64,000 bases of DNA from Robiginitomaculum antarcticum DSM 21748. GTDB lineage: Bacteria; Pseudomonadota; Alphaproteobacteria; Caulobacterales; Maricaulaceae. The stretch spans positions 1,074,621-1,138,620 of the forward strand of contig NZ_KB823011.1 in assembly GCF_000365025.1 (NCBI RefSeq). The letters are read 5' to 3'. The notes beneath the pieces are model-generated. The model was not told the origin of the DNA, made no database searches, and worked only from the letters and a program-made list of their open reading frames with translations. Of the stretch, positions 10,861-19,912 are shown piece after piece; position 1 is the stretch's first letter, and the number at the start of each line of letters is the position of its first letter. The position numbers and the translations under genes were made by a program.

Positions 10861-11979
10861 ATGAACAACAAAGATTCCGACGAAACGCCTGCAATGATCA
10901 ATGCTATTGATGAAGCGTCGGCGTTGATGAATAAGGGCGAATGGTCCAAAGCGTCCGAACTTTGGCGGGATATTGTGTATGCAAAATACACGTCAATGCC
11001 CAGAGGTGTATATGCCCGTTTAGCAGCCTCTTATGGAAAACAAGATCTCTACGAAGACGTGCAAACAGTTTTTGATGACGCCCTGAAGAAAAATGCAATC
11101 TCTCCCGATCTTATCCGCGAAGTGGTCAAATCCTATCAGGCTCAGGACAATTCTCCGCGAGCACGTGAAATAATTATGCAAGCGGCGCGTAAGACAAAAA
11201 AACCTGATGAAAAACGTCAATATTTATCAATGGTTGCAGCGATTGATGGAGACAACTCTCATGAAAGCGCCGCCGTCCAAATTCTTAACGGATTGATCAA
11301 ATCGTTCGGAAGTGAACCCGTATCAAATGATGTCAAAGCGACAGCAGCATTTGTCACCAAAAGAATCGACAAGCTTACGACTGCGGACGACTGGGATAAT
11401 TATTGGCGCCTTCGGAAAAAATTTGTTTATCTGCACGTTTGCAGACGTCTTGTAGAGGTCATTGCGGCTTCGGCCAACGCCGTGGCGGATATAGGGTCAA
11501 ATGGAAGTCCTATACTTGATTTTTACGGAGATATCGAAAGTAAGTTCTCTGTCGACATTGATAACCCTTATCAAGCCGACGGCGTAATATCTGTCGTTGA
11601 AGATTTCTATGTTTGGGAGCCCCCCGTTCCTATTCAGGTCGCGACATGCCTTCAAGTGATAGAACATGTACCTGATCCTGCAAAATTTTGCCGCAGAATG
11701 TTAGAATTGTTCGAGTTGAGTATTGTGTCCGTGCCCTTTATGGAACCCGCAGGGCTCAACCTGGAGCATATCAACAATGACATTAATTTGGAGACCCTCA
11801 TTTCCTGGTTTGGCAGAGCGCCAAACTTTCATTATATCGCTCAGGAACTGTCGGGCGAAGAACGGATAATATGTGTATATGACCGTGAAACCGAGGACTC
11901 GTTTCCAAATCTACATGAGCAAGGCCTAATGGCGCAAAAATTCATGTATCGATGGTCTATTGAGGATTTTGGCGGCTAA
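10861..11979 (+). CDS. SAM-dependent methyltransferase with N-terminal helical repeats
   Basis: The protein has 372 residues. The first 150 or so are helical with TPR-like spacing (for example NKGEWSKASELWRDIV and YEDVQTVFDDALKKNA). The C-terminal part is a class I methyltransferase fold: VADIGSNGSPILDFYG (motif I, near residue 204), then the acidic strand SVDIDNP and CLQVIEHVPDPAKFCRRML, a typical motif for Methyltransf_11/23 proteins. In this locus it could methylate a sugar or the glycan end; that is inference. It stands alone between two sulfotransferase-like genes with long spacers. Confidence 0.65.
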   Translation: MNNKDSDETPAMINAIDEASALMNKGEWSKASELWRDIVYAKYTSMPRGVYARLAASYGKQDLYEDVQTVFDDALKKNAISPDLIREVVKSYQAQDNSPRAREIIMQAARKTKKPDEKRQYLSMVAAIDGDNSHESAAVQILNGLIKSFGSEPVSNDVKATAAFVTKRIDKLTTADDWDNYWRLRKKFVYLHVCRRLVEVIAASANAVADIGSNGSPILDFYGDIESKFSVDIDNPYQADGVISVVEDFYVWEPPVPIQVATCLQVIEHVPDPAKFCRRMLELFELSIVSVPFMEPAGLNLEHINNDINLETLISWFGRAPNFHYIAQELSGEERIICVYDRETEDSFPNLHEQGLMAQKFMYRWSIEDFGG

Positions 11980-12297
11980 TGATTGACGCATTATACTGAT
12001 GATCGCAAAAGTTGCCCGTCATTTAATTATGACTAAGATATTTCTTATAACGACGTAGTTTCTGCCTTTAGAAAATACCGATCAAGCCGGTGTATGAGGG
12101 CGTAGAAAATGCGCGTTATTTATTCATTTTTGAAGGCTGAATACTAAACACTTTATAATGATATTGAAACGCTGCAATCAATTTTCCTATGGTAGTTTAG
12201 TCTTGTGAGAATCTGTATATGATGCGGCAATTACGTGATCGCTATCAGCTTACGGGTCCCCGGCTCTATCGTCGATAGCCTCTTTAAGGTGACGGCC
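11980..12297. other. Intergenic region
   Basis: These 318 AT-rich bases separate the methyltransferase and sulfotransferase genes on the same strand. I see no gene, clear terminator or repeat. It presumably carries the promoter of the sulfotransferase gene. Confidence 0.3.
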
Positions 12298-13107
12298 ATG
12301 AGTTTTTTAAAACTAGGGAGACGACGAGTGACAGGTCCCATATTTATTGTCGGGAGCGGCCGCTCGGGGACGAGCGTATTGCTCAACACACTTCACAAAA
12401 CTTTAAATCTACCCTGTCACGGAGAAGGGCATTTTTACCCTCTTGCGCTGCCTTTGATCACCGCAACGAATGATTTTTTTGAAAAACATGCCTCTAAATC
12501 CGAAAGCAGCAGTCATATGTTGCACGATGTGAAAGTAGAAGAGGTTCGCGGTAAAATTGGAGATATGATTGCTGAAATTTATAAGAAACAATACGGCGCG
12601 AATGTTTTCATTGATAAGACCCCTGGGCCAACAGGAATAGAGGCCATCCCTTTCATACAAGAAGCGTTTCCCGACATAAGAATTATTTATACCAAGCGCA
12701 GAGGGATTGAAGTCGTCAGATCTGCGGTCCGAAAATTTCCCCACGTCGCTTTTGAGGGGCATTGCGAGATATGGAGAGACTCCATGACAACTTGGCGGGA
12801 CGCACGGCCAAAGTTGCACGTACCTTATCTTGAAATAGACCAACATGATATCGCACTTAATCCTGCTTTAATTGCTGAGCAGATTGGCGAATTATTGGAG
12901 TTAAACCCTCATCAGGTTAATACGGTCAAATCTTATTTGCTAACGGACCGCCCGCAATCAAGCGGTAAATTGAATTCCGGAACAGTAAATATTGAATCAA
13001 GTGGTTGGGATGAAAAAGAAATTAAAATCTTTCGAAAAATTTGTGGCCCTATCATGACAGTATTTGGGTATACTGAAGACGGTAATTATAGAATTGACAC
13101 AGAATAA
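12298..13107 (+). CDS. Sulfotransferase family protein
   Basis: The 269-residue protein has a clean 5'-phosphosulfate loop, FIVGSGRSGTSVLLNTL, at about residues 16-32. A 3'-phosphate-binding segment, IIYTKRRGIEVVRSAVRKFP, lies near residue 140, and between them is the family's FIDKTPG motif. These are the defining features of Sulfotransfer_1/3 proteins using PAPS. The ATG at 12298 is preferred for the AAGGTGA seven to eight bases upstream; a GTG at 12235 would add 21 residues. The context points to sulfation of the exported polysaccharide, but the acceptor is unknown. Confidence 0.8.
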   Translation: MSFLKLGRRRVTGPIFIVGSGRSGTSVLLNTLHKTLNLPCHGEGHFYPLALPLITATNDFFEKHASKSESSSHMLHDVKVEEVRGKIGDMIAEIYKKQYGANVFIDKTPGPTGIEAIPFIQEAFPDIRIIYTKRRGIEVVRSAVRKFPHVAFEGHCEIWRDSMTTWRDARPKLHVPYLEIDQHDIALNPALIAEQIGELLELNPHQVNTVKSYLLTDRPQSSGKLNSGTVNIESSGWDEKEIKIFRKICGPIMTVFGYTEDGNYRIDTE

Positions 13108-13156
13108 AATTCATAAATGTTCTTAGAGAATACCTCATTAAACAAGTCCCTATCTA

Positions 13157-16100
13157 TCAATTAATATTTTCAAGCTTAGTGATAAAGTCTGCGATTGGGT
13201 CTTCCGGAAGAAAATTAAGGATATCTTGCCTCGCGCGGTTCCCGATAGTCTCCCATTCGTCGCGGCGATCTATCGCGCGCTTCAAAGCATCTTCAACAGC
13301 TTTTGCGTCAGGATCTGATGCGATAAAGCCCGAATTATTGTCATCAACAACCTCAGCATGACCTCCAATATCGGTTAATATAGGCACGCGACCTGATAAC
13401 ATGGCGCTAACAAGCATGATTGGCAGCCCTTCCATTCTAGACGGCATTAACAACGCATGATTGGCCTTCCAGATATCGGAAATATTGTCCACACGTCCAT
13501 GAAATCTAAAATTTTCGATTCCGTTTCTCTTAGCGAGATCTTTAAGATTTTGCTCGTCCGGTCCAATTCCGAAAAAATTGAAGGTTATATTTTGAGCTTT
13601 CCAGAATTTTTTACCCAGAAATTCGGCCAAAATGTCTTGCCCCTTATGAATAAATAAGAGTTTCGAGGGTATAGCGATTTGTGTATCGGTCTCACCCGGC
13701 CATGTGGGAACGATGGATCGCTCAATATGGTATGGGTTAAAATGAAGACTGCTATTGCCTAACTTCGTACCAAGTCGGGATTCCATAACGCGCTGGTTGT
13801 TCCAACAGGTGAAGAAGGTTTGCTTGGCATCAAGATACCCTTTGGACACCGCCTCAGTTTTATTCTCGCGGATATGCCAAAATCTCGCCTCTTTGGTCAG
13901 TTGATTGACAATAGCATATGGAATATTCGCATCCACCAAAGACGGATAATATTCAATGCCTTCATCCTGATCACCCAGCGAAACAACAACCAAATCCGGC
14001 TGATATTTAATCAGCTTTTCGAAGCCATCTTCGTCTTTAAACAATAATTTAATGCCCGCGCGTTCCATTTCGTTAAAAAATTCCGGCCGCGGTTCCCATT
14101 TTTTTATGACAGCAAATACGTCATGCCCTTTTTTGCGCAAGGATAGGGCGGTTTCTCGCCATAGCATTTCACTGCCGCCATAATAAGATCCATTATTTGT
14201 TGTTACAAATCCAAATCTTTTACGTCCTAAAGTATATTGTCTCGACGTTTCTAAAATAGGCGCAACGGCCTCCATCGTGGAGTTTTTTGCGATCCCGTCA
14301 ATCCGGTAATCTCTATCTAAAAACCAATCCATACGCTTAAATTCTTTTTCCCGGATCGGGAAGTGACGACACATGAATTCTCGAATATTGGCGAGTTCCA
14401 ATAAGTAATCTAGAGATTTGCCGCGGATACGTGTCACGCTCTTTTGGTGACGTCTAAAATGGTTAAGCGACTCTGCGCAGTAGGCAATATTTCCAGAGCG
14501 CAGAAGGTGGGTATAGAGCTTCCAGTCTCCCGTATATTGAAGTCCTGACAATACCGATTCCGCATCGTGTAGGCTGGATCTGCGCAATAGGGCCGCGCTG
14601 GCGTTTGGAATAGTGTTACGGAAGCATAAAGCGTCGAGAACTTCTCTTACGCCGAGCGCTTTGTAGTCTTCTTGCCACCGTATGGGATTCACATCTTTCG
14701 AGTGCGCACGATTATTAGACGCGGTCACCTCGCCGTCACCGCCGATACGTTTAGACTCTGCATAGACAATGTTCGTTTCATCATCTGTCAAAGCGAGAAG
14801 TTTTTCTATGAAGTCAACTTCGCACCGGTCATCAGCCTCAGCGATCCATATCCAATCCTCTGTAGCGGCCTCAAAACCCCGAATCCATTGCTTGTAGACG
14901 CCTGCATTCTCATCATTCGCAATAATCTGAAAAGGGATATCTTGATGAGATAATAATTCGGTTGCAACAGCAACGCTATTATCCGGTGAGGCATCGTCCA
15001 AAAATATGATTTGCGCCGGTTTTACGGTTTGATGGAAAATAGATCCCAAGCGTTCTTCAAGATATTCCGCATAATTATAATTCGGAACAATAACACTCAC
15101 AGAGGCTATGTCGCGCTTTACGCGAGAAAATGACCTGTCTTTATTCATCGTTCTAAATTTTATCGTCTTTCCAAATTGATTGCGCTCACGCTCATTTGGA
15201 ATAAATTTTGGATTATCTTTCAATATTGAATCAAACATCTGATTCACGTTTTGTTTCATCATCGCGTGTGAAAACAGATCATTAGCGCGCTGTTTTGCAG
15301 CCTTCCCTAATGTTTTCATTAATTCCGGAGACCGTCTCATCTCCTCAATATGCTTTAGAGCCGCCTCAGGCCGGCGGTAAGGGATAACAAATCCCGTGAC
15401 TCCGTGATCAACGACCTCAGGCAGTGCCCCATGATCATATACAATCGACGGCAATTCAGCAGCACCGGCTTCGGCAATCGTTCGTCCAAACGATTCTGCA
15501 AAATGAGAGAAATTCAAAACGGCGTCAATGGAGCCAATCGCTTCCTCGACATTGTCAATATAACCCCGAAAAACAACATTGTTCAATCGCTTCCGCTTGA
15601 CGACGTTTTTTAAGCGGTCAGTTTCTTCAGTCTCAGGACCAATTAAGTGGAACTCAACATCAAGCTTTCGTTTGGAAGTAAGCTGCGCAAGTTTTACAAT
15701 ATCGGCAATGCCTTTTTTCGGTAAGTTACTGCTTAATGCGCCAAACCTAAGTGTATCATCATTCCGGGCAATACGGGGTTTGTCGAAATCTTCCATTTTT
15801 ATTGAGTTATAGATGAGGAAACTATTGCTAGGATCTCCAAAAATATTAAGCGTCGCATTCGAGTTACCAACGACAAAGTCGCTCCGCGCAAGAACATCAG
15901 AGATGATCTCGTTAGCCGGCTTGCCAATATACTCTATCAAATCCGGATCATGGGTGATCGCCTCTCTGATATGGCAGATCCCAGGAACATTTGATCGCTG
16001 TGCTGCTTCTAAGGGTTCCCGAAGCATAATTGTGTTTACGTAAACGGCATCGATTTTTTCGGCTTCGATAAGATTCTGGTATTCTGAAATTAAGGACTCC

Positions 16101-19100
16101 GTCATACCTGTGCCAGCTTCCCACCACCTTCTCTTAGTGAAGTGAACCGCATCGACATGACTTGAGATCAGTTTAACGTAATCCGGGTCAGGAACAGGCA
16201 AGGCAACAATTACACCGTATTTAGATCTGTCGATTGAAGATATAACGTCCAGAAAGCTGCGCTCACTCCCAAATATTCGTCCGGAAGCGGAATGTGCCAC
16301 AGCAAGTAATTTAGGCCTGTCTATATCAGAAAAAACTGAAGCTTGAGGATTGGTTGGCAAATTAACTAACCGCCCATGCTCTAAATAATGTCCAAGTGAA
16401 CTTATTGCTGATGCGCCATCTAAGTATTTCTTCTTATACCAAGACGGGTTAAAACTGGGATGCGGATGTAACCCCATATGTTCCCCGACCTGCATATAAT
16501 GCACGAGAGGACAAACACCGTCGCGTTCAACGGAAGGATTGGTTTGCATATACCACTGAGAATAAAACCACTCCGACGGGTTCCGGCTTTCTTTCCAGCC
16601 GGACTGATAATAATGAACATGGGGCAAGATATCGTGAGCCACCACATCAGGATTACGCTCCCTGTAATAGGTGGTATCGAAAAGCGGGCACGGAAACCGA
16701 CCCTCTTCTGCGCCACAGTCTAAAAAATGTAAATATGAAGAATTCTCTAAATGACTTAAATCATCATAGCGCTGCTTGTACCAAGTCGGCGAGAATAGAG
16801 GATGCGGCGACAAGTCAAGTGAGGCCCCGACAGCCAAGTAATGTTCGAGTAAATCCGTGTCTTTAGGAAGGCCCATATCTTTACATTGGGATCGATAGTA
16901 AGATTGGTCAAAACCGGTCGAAAGGAGCGCCTTTTGGCGTTCATTCACGTCCAGGGCTTTAATGTCCCCTTTTGGAATCCAAACCGGCTCTGTTTCTATC
17001 GTCAGAGCCTGGGTTTCCAGCGGCAAAGATTTCACCGTATAAGAATTATCACTTTCGAAGACACCTAATGGTTCTGGTAATGGTTCTGGCGAAAGATATT
17101 CTGCCGCACCATTCTCTTGAGCTCTGCCTTCAGATCTTTTTCTGACTTTTCGGCCAAGCCTGCGATTGGCTTCACTAAATTCGGCATTTAGCGCAGACAG
17201 CCTTTCGACCTCTTTACTCAAATAAAGGTTTTCAGCTTTGAACGATTGAGCAGATGAAGAATTCTCCTGATTGTCAGGTCTTTCTTTAAGCTGCTTTTCA
17301 ACATCAATTAATTGATCACGCAAAGTTTGAATGAAGACAGCATTATCCAAATTTACCGCCTTATACTTAGCTTCGGATAAAATGAGGTTTTTGAGATTTG
17401 CTTCTGTCTTTATTGCTTGCATCTGGCGTGAAGAAATTTCGCCTTGAAGGTCTATTAGCTGACTTTTAAGACGCTTGTTTTTCTCAGAAAGGGTCGCTGT
17501 ATTATTAGTCAATGAATCGATCTCAGATTGAAGAGCCTTGATCGCCAATTCGTGATTATGATGACGCGTCTGCGCACTTTCCAAATCACTCTTCAGAGTT
17601 GATATCTGTTCACGGCTATCTTCATTAGCGATTATTATGCCTTCGTTCGCCTTTTTCAGTTTAGCGATTTGGTTTTTAAGCTGCTCATTCTTCTTAAAAT
17701 AATCTTTCAAATCACCCTTCAGAGTATCTATTTTTTGATTTTGAAGATCATTGACCCTGTGTAGCTCAGAATAATCGCGCTCGACTGCAGACTTTTCCTC
17801 CCCAAAAGTCGTGACTTTCAGATTTAAGCTGGATATTGTTTCATTTGCCTCTACCAGGCGACTTTGTAAGCTTATCTTTGCATCCTTAAATATCCTTAAT
17901 TCCTCAGCAATTTGTAAATTAGACTCCTCAAGGTTCTTTATTAAAAGCTTTGAAGGCTGGTCTTCTAATGCGGATTGAAGAGTTTGCCCAAGCCTTGCCC
18001 GATCACGGTTGGCATCTACAATCTGTTTATCCAAATACGCAATTCTATGCGTAGATGACTTAAGAAGTTCCTCGCCTTTAGCGACGGCCTTTCGCAGCTG
18101 ATTTGTGTGATTTTCGCTAATTTCACGCAGCTCAGCCTCTGAGGATAGCTTTTGTGACAACATGATCTTTTCGGTGGTTAATGCGTTAATGTGTTCCAGA
18201 TCTGCCGGCGAGGATTCTATAGGGTTCGACTGGATCGCCTTGAGTTCTTTACTCAGAGCCCGAGCGTAGTATTCGGTTTTTGCAAGCAATGAGCCATAGA
18301 CACGTCCGGCAAAATTCAATTCTTGTCTTATCTTATTCAGTCTGCGCGTATGTTTCTCACTAATTTTGTTGGACGACGCTGCGGAGGAAAGAATTTCATA
18401 AACCTCTTCGCTGAGTGAAACCAATTCAGTAGCAGATGCGGATCTTTCAATATCAGATTCATGATTCTTCAAATCTTTGCTGAGAAATGAGTCCACCCTC
18501 TCTCGGGTTTTTTTCGTTACGTTAAAATCGCGAAGCTCAACTTGTTTCTTAATACGTGAAAACTCTTGCTCCCAATCTGTCAAAAGGCTTTCATAGCGCA
18601 CAAAACATCGAACTTCGCGACGCGTCTGGAATTCTGCATCAAGATTATAACGCAGCCACAGGGCGAGCCCCCGTTCCAAATTCATATTATCGCGGTGATT
18701 TAGCGATTTCGCAACCTCATTCGGATGACGAAGAGATATAAGGTATTTGGGAGCAAAGGCCTCATTCTGCTTGAGCGCATCACTCCAAAAATTTGCTATC
18801 CGAGAAATTCGAGGGTCTTTAAGAGCTATAATTTTGTCGGCAGCATATTCGTCTTTTATAACATTAAGAATTTCTTCAGCGAAATTCTCAGATTTGAGGA
18901 TACGCTCCTCTTCTTTCGTAACTTCGGCAAGGTCTGTCCAGCCCGCCCCGACGCTCTGAAGCATACGGTCATTTAGTTGCGTAACGCCGCGAGACTCGCC
19001 ATATCCCCGACTATTAAATTCATTTGCGGGCAAGGGGTTATTCGGCTCGGACGCCCCGAGTCTGGTTAAAACACCTGTAAGCGCAGACGTGCCGCTCCTA

Positions 19101-19186
19101 TGCATACCGATGATGACGATAATAGGACTGGGGAGGCTTGATACATCAACAGATTTTTTTGCTGATTTCTCTTTGGATTTAGGCAT
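13157..19186 (-). CDS. Giant multidomain protein: sulfotransferase + coiled coil + repeats + GT4 + GT2 + GT4
   Basis: This single frame of about 2010 residues has no signal peptide or membrane segment. Domains in order are: sulfotransferase-like P-loop domain (about 24-245) with IIGMHRSGTSALTG and ALKDPRI; a long charged coiled coil (about 280-690); five repeats of about 40 residues (759-948); a GT4-type glycosyltransferase (about 955-1325) with SHFAESFGRTIAEAGA; a GT2 domain (about 1362-1600) with SVIVPNYNYAEYLEERL and EADDR; and a second GT4-like domain (about 1660 to the end) with MPSRMEGLPIMLVSAML. It probably builds and modifies the glycan as one cytoplasmic machine, the coiled coil acting as spacer or oligomeriser (inference). 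ATG 19186 is used; GTG 19192 would add two residues. Confidence 0.85.
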   Translation of the reverse strand: MPKSKEKSAKKSVDVSSLPSPIIVIIGMHRSGTSALTGVLTRLGASEPNNPLPANEFNSRGYGESRGVTQLNDRMLQSVGAGWTDLAEVTKEEERILKSENFAEEILNVIKDEYAADKIIALKDPRISRIANFWSDALKQNEAFAPKYLISLRHPNEVAKSLNHRDNMNLERGLALWLRYNLDAEFQTRREVRCFVRYESLLTDWEQEFSRIKKQVELRDFNVTKKTRERVDSFLSKDLKNHESDIERSASATELVSLSEEVYEILSSAASSNKISEKHTRRLNKIRQELNFAGRVYGSLLAKTEYYARALSKELKAIQSNPIESSPADLEHINALTTEKIMLSQKLSSEAELREISENHTNQLRKAVAKGEELLKSSTHRIAYLDKQIVDANRDRARLGQTLQSALEDQPSKLLIKNLEESNLQIAEELRIFKDAKISLQSRLVEANETISSLNLKVTTFGEEKSAVERDYSELHRVNDLQNQKIDTLKGDLKDYFKKNEQLKNQIAKLKKANEGIIIANEDSREQISTLKSDLESAQTRHHNHELAIKALQSEIDSLTNNTATLSEKNKRLKSQLIDLQGEISSRQMQAIKTEANLKNLILSEAKYKAVNLDNAVFIQTLRDQLIDVEKQLKERPDNQENSSSAQSFKAENLYLSKEVERLSALNAEFSEANRRLGRKVRKRSEGRAQENGAAEYLSPEPLPEPLGVFESDNSYTVKSLPLETQALTIETEPVWIPKGDIKALDVNERQKALLSTGFDQSYYRSQCKDMGLPKDTDLLEHYLAVGASLDLSPHPLFSPTWYKQRYDDLSHLENSSYLHFLDCGAEEGRFPCPLFDTTYYRERNPDVVAHDILPHVHYYQSGWKESRNPSEWFYSQWYMQTNPSVERDGVCPLVHYMQVGEHMGLHPHPSFNPSWYKKKYLDGASAISSLGHYLEHGRLVNLPTNPQASVFSDIDRPKLLAVAHSASGRIFGSERSFLDVISSIDRSKYGVIVALPVPDPDYVKLISSHVDAVHFTKRRWWEAGTGMTESLISEYQNLIEAEKIDAVYVNTIMLREPLEAAQRSNVPGICHIREAITHDPDLIEYIGKPANEIISDVLARSDFVVGNSNATLNIFGDPSNSFLIYNSIKMEDFDKPRIARNDDTLRFGALSSNLPKKGIADIVKLAQLTSKRKLDVEFHLIGPETEETDRLKNVVKRKRLNNVVFRGYIDNVEEAIGSIDAVLNFSHFAESFGRTIAEAGAAELPSIVYDHGALPEVVDHGVTGFVIPYRRPEAALKHIEEMRRSPELMKTLGKAAKQRANDLFSHAMMKQNVNQMFDSILKDNPKFIPNERERNQFGKTIKFRTMNKDRSFSRVKRDIASVSVIVPNYNYAEYLEERLGSIFHQTVKPAQIIFLDDASPDNSVAVATELLSHQDIPFQIIANDENAGVYKQWIRGFEAATEDWIWIAEADDRCEVDFIEKLLALTDDETNIVYAESKRIGGDGEVTASNNRAHSKDVNPIRWQEDYKALGVREVLDALCFRNTIPNASAALLRRSSLHDAESVLSGLQYTGDWKLYTHLLRSGNIAYCAESLNHFRRHQKSVTRIRGKSLDYLLELANIREFMCRHFPIREKEFKRMDWFLDRDYRIDGIAKNSTMEAVAPILETSRQYTLGRKRFGFVTTNNGSYYGGSEMLWRETALSLRKKGHDVFAVIKKWEPRPEFFNEMERAGIKLLFKDEDGFEKLIKYQPDLVVVSLGDQDEGIEYYPSLVDANIPYAIVNQLTKEARFWHIRENKTEAVSKGYLDAKQTFFTCWNNQRVMESRLGTKLGNSSLHFNPYHIERSIVPTWPGETDTQIAIPSKLLFIHKGQDILAEFLGKKFWKAQNITFNFFGIGPDEQNLKDLAKRNGIENFRFHGRVDNISDIWKANHALLMPSRMEGLPIMLVSAMLSGRVPILTDIGGHAEVVDDNNSGFIASDPDAKAVEDALKRAIDRRDEWETIGNRARQDILNFLPEDPIADFITKLENIN
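16349..16918 (-). repeat. Five tandem repeats of about 40 residues inside the giant protein
   Basis: Residues 759-948 hold five units, each starting F-x-x-x-W/Y-Y, then a variable acidic stretch, then H-Y/F-x-x-x-G and a closing P-x-P-x-F. Examples are FSPTWYKQRYDD, FDTTYYRERNPDV, FYSQWYMQTNPSV and FNPSWYKKKY. Such repeats precede glycosyltransferase domains in other bacterial glycan proteins. They may bind glycan or partners; the function is unproved. Confidence 0.8.
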
Positions 19187-19905
19187 ATTCACACTTATTT
19201 TCTATTCTAGAATATCATTTGCGATACGAGAAGGCTTATAAGCCCACTCTACAAAATGTAAGTTCGCCGCGCGAACCATGGGCCCTTTATTGGGAATATT
19301 ATCTTAATGTTATAGCCAAAAAAAAGCGCTCTTGAAGCCTCTTTCTAACCAGAAACCAATGGGTATAGATCTATCTATCGCCCCAATCTTCCTGAGATTC
19401 AAGCCTTATATGCCAAAAATTATCAGGATATATCGGCTATTGTGAATATCAAAACTCACTTTTTGATCTACCCGACTTCGTCAAATTTGAGTTCTCATAT
19501 GCACGGCTTGACCTAAGTTAAATATACAGAGTTTTGAGCCATTTTAGTTGCGTTTGAACACTAACTATAAGGAAAACTGCGATTGAATACTTTAACCTGA
19601 TGAATCGCAGACTGGTCATTGCATGTTGTTTGTACAGGACATACGACATGCTAGACAAACCAACGAGTCGTAAGTGCGTTCATATAGTTTTCTGCGGTGT
19701 TAGCGGTATGGGATCATTTTACATTAATAAATATTAGCTTATAGAAGCAGATGGATTGCGATATATTAGACGTATCAATTACTGAGGGCGTGCAGCCATA
19801 TAAACTCTACCCTGAGACTTTCCACAAATATTCTGAACTGCTAAATTGTATGCTATATTTCGACTTATTTGATTACTCCTCACTTATTGCGAGAAAGACG
19901 CGTAA
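19187..19905. other. Long AT-rich intergenic region
   Basis: These 719 bases separate the giant gene (minus) from the coiled-coil membrane protein (plus). Apart from the small open frame at 19751-19912 I see no gene, terminator or repeat. The region should hold two divergent promoters. Its length and very low GC are unusual for this window and could mark past gene loss. Confidence 0.4.
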
Positions 19906-19912
19906 ATGCTAA
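19751..19912 (+). CDS. Possible small protein of 53 residues overlapping the next gene start
   Basis: An open frame from ATG 19751 gives 53 residues, starting MDCDILDVSITEGVQPYK. Its TAA at 19910-19912 overlaps the ATG of the downstream gene (19906) in the pattern ATGCTAA, an arrangement typical of translational coupling. There is no convincing Shine-Dalgarno and no recognisable domain. It could equally be the tail of a decayed gene or chance. Confidence 0.25.
   Translation: MDCDILDVSITEGVQPYKLYPETFHKYSELLNCMLYFDLFDYSSLIARKTRKC

Noticed and set aside
15404-18976. Several plus-strand frames opposite the giant gene
   Set aside because: They are complementary shadows of the coding strand; none has a domain or start signal.
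19648-19737. A 30-codon frame reading VHIVFCGVSGMGS in the gene-free region
   Set aside because: It looks slightly like the start of a glycosyltransferase but is very short, without Shine-Dalgarno, and not in frame with the next small frame. No further decayed motifs were seen.
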